Assembly (NCBI GenBank): GCA_038496675.1
Contig: CM076661.1
Coordinates: 15,653,218 to 15,717,217, forward strand
Direction of reading: 5' to 3'
DNA: 64,000 nt
From: Rachycentron canadum
Lineage: Eukaryota; Chordata; Actinopteri; Carangiformes; Rachycentridae
The translations under genes and the position numbers were made by a program. This document shows, in pieces, positions 63,766 through 64,000 of this stretch. How positions within the stretch are numbered: the stretch's first letter is position 1; each line of letters opens with the position of its first letter. The notes below the pieces were generated by a model. The model did no database searches. It was not told where the DNA came from and was given only the letters and a program-made list of their open reading frames with translations.

Positions 63766-64000
63766 GTGACATATACAGTTTTTTAAATAAAGTTCACTGT
63801 TCCTTACAAAGATATCAATATCTTGCCTAATAATAATAATCACGTTGAATGACTTTTATTGGTTCAAATACAGGCATATAAAACAGATGTCCACCTCCTA
63901 ACTCCCTTGTAACACTATGGATGCCATGCCCCACAGGATTATAGGAACACAATTACCCCAGATATAAATTGCTGTTTTCAATCTCAAGCTCAGGGTATCC
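63766..64000 (+). other. prkd3: Start of prkd3 intron 18
   Basis: Begins with a GTGACA donor. The expected next exon would begin with residues like DYQTWLDLREFE, which are not present before the window ends. Confidence 0.7.

Noticed and set aside
63934..64000. Possible last prkd3 exon starting GATTAT after CCACAG
   Set aside because: The family continues DYQTWLDLREFE, but the translation here is DYRNTITPDINCC, which diverges at once; only the first two residues agree. Treated as a decoy acceptor.
1..64000. tRNA, rRNA, CRISPR, prophage or bacterial operon features
   Set aside because: No tRNA box A/B pair, rRNA, direct-repeat array or prokaryotic gene organisation was found; the DNA is clearly vertebrate nuclear.

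Overview
This window is vertebrate nuclear DNA, almost certainly from a teleost fish. It has interrupted genes with GT-AG introns, long CA, GT, poly-G and AT microsatellites, and proteins close to human orthologues but with fish-like divergence. I see no bacterial, viral, CRISPR or phage features. The species cannot be named from the sequence alone.

Layout. 1-13248 is intron 1 of a minus-strand CNK scaffold gene, best matched to cnksr3, of which only the first coding exon (13249-13300) and its upstream region are present. 13631-17066 is intergenic. 17067-22696 (minus) is a complete seven-exon qpct (secreted glutaminyl-peptide cyclotransferase, 367 aa). 22697-23362 is a short head-to-head promoter shared with mocs3. 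23363-29266 (plus) is a complete thirteen-exon mocs3 (E1-like adenylyltransferase plus rhodanese, 459 aa). From about 29860 to beyond the window end (plus) lies prkd3 (protein kinase D3). Seventeen coding exons are visible, 830 codons with an open phase-0 junction, and the C-terminal exon(s) lie past 64000.

The four genes do not form one pathway. qpct makes N-terminal pyroglutamate in the secretory route. mocs3 transfers sulfur to MOCS2A (molybdopterin synthesis) and URM1 (tRNA thiolation) in the cytosol. prkd3 is a diacylglycerol-responsive serine/threonine kinase. The CNK protein is a Ras/MAPK-type scaffold. The qpct-prkd3 neighbourhood matches the human 2p22 arrangement. The notable addition is an intron-containing mocs3 between them, whereas human MOCS3 is a single-exon gene elsewhere.

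The most interesting observation is in mocs3. Three of its twelve introns carry U12-type (minor spliceosome) 5' splice sites. One of these appears to be a rare GT-AT intron, because no in-frame AG acceptor exists between an upstream in-frame stop and the conserved codons. The rebuilt protein places the known zinc-binding and catalytic cysteines at the same residue numbers as I recall for human MOCS3, which supports the model. Other observations are several perfect hairpins in introns, a twin CACGTG promoter, an NAGNAG acceptor, a junction-spanning uORF and GC-rich intronic islands. I found no evidence of a wholly new system; this is mostly ordinary vertebrate euchromatin.
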